NCBI GenBank assembly: GCA_903876465.1
Contig: CAIRAF010000061.1
Span: forward strand, 1-14,213
DNA: 14,213 nucleotides
Origin: an uncultured bacterium
GTDB taxonomy: Bacteria; Patescibacteriota; Minisyncoccia; Phycocordibacterales; PALSA-1337
Direction: 5' to 3'
Numbering within the stretch: position 1 is the stretch's first letter; every line of letters begins with the position of its first letter. The notes under the pieces are model-generated. The model searched no databases, was not told the DNA's origin, and worked only from the letters and a program-made list of their open reading frames with translations. Made by a program: the position numbers and the translations under genes. Positions 14,175 through 14,213 of the stretch are shown piece after piece.

Positions 14175-14213
14175 GCTACTAAATATAGTAGCATATTTAT
14201 ATATAAAAGTCAA
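14175..14213 (-). promoter_or_regulatory. Promoter and operator-like repeat of the right-end gene
   Basis: Minus strand: -35 TTGACT (14213-14208), 17-bp spacer, -10 TACTAT (14190-14185). The inverted repeat GCTACT (14175-14180) / AGTAGC (14187-14192) lies across the -10 and the likely start near 14178, a natural place for a repressor. Confidence 0.7.

Overview
The window looks like a piece of a Patescibacteria/CPR genome, most likely Parcubacteria-like. The main evidence is the 1161-residue secreted protein at the right end: beta-propeller repeats, fibronectin-type domains and a C-terminal peptidoglycan-binding-like domain, an architecture frequent in that group. Further support comes from short intergenic gaps, moderate-to-low G+C, several core genes with no Shine-Dalgarno (SD) sequence and a -10 box almost touching the start codon, and tRNA-Ser genes without an encoded CCA. 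The assignment is inference from family knowledge; no 16S or marker phylogeny is available here.

Layout. (1) 1-440: a junction of two broken genes, the 3' piece of a surface fibronectin-like protein (+) and the first ~39 codons of a tyrosyl-tRNA synthetase (-), meeting at about 222-239. (2) 459-1545: a divergent redox module, an NfsB-type nitroreductase (-) and an HxlR-family regulator (+), with three copies of a 7-bp operator arm over the nitroreductase -35 box. (3) 1560-2808: a YbjQ-family protein and a protein with a faint isocyanide-synthase (PvcA/DIT1) pattern. (4) 2825-3078: two tRNA-Ser genes on opposite strands, with anticodons GCU and, unusually, ACU. (5) 3119-8091: a GNAT acetyltransferase, the RecG helicase, tRNA-Ile with the rare anticodon UAU, and the FtsH protease; the last two converge on one bidirectional terminator. 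(6) 8218-10055: three minus-strand single-gene units, each with its own SD and terminator. They encode a Cys-rich one-pass membrane protein, a 67-residue zinc-ribbon-like protein and a membrane-anchored trypsin-like protease. (7) 10195-13680: the large propeller surface protein. (8) 13844-14213: a small unknown gene with a strong promoter, an inverted repeat on its -10 box and a terminator-like hairpin in its leader.

How the parts fit. Regions 4 and 5 are housekeeping: translation, fork repair and membrane proteolysis. Region 2 is a self-contained stress-response pair. Regions 6 and 7 deal with the cell envelope: an outward-facing protease and a wall-anchored adhesin-like protein. The points most worth checking are the two unusual anticodons, the PvcA-like protein, the SD-bearing island of region 6 and the junction in region 1. 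I found no CRISPR array, insertion sequence or clearly novel defence system. Apart from the broken region 1, no gap between genes exceeds about 170 bases, and those gaps hold the promoters and terminators listed.
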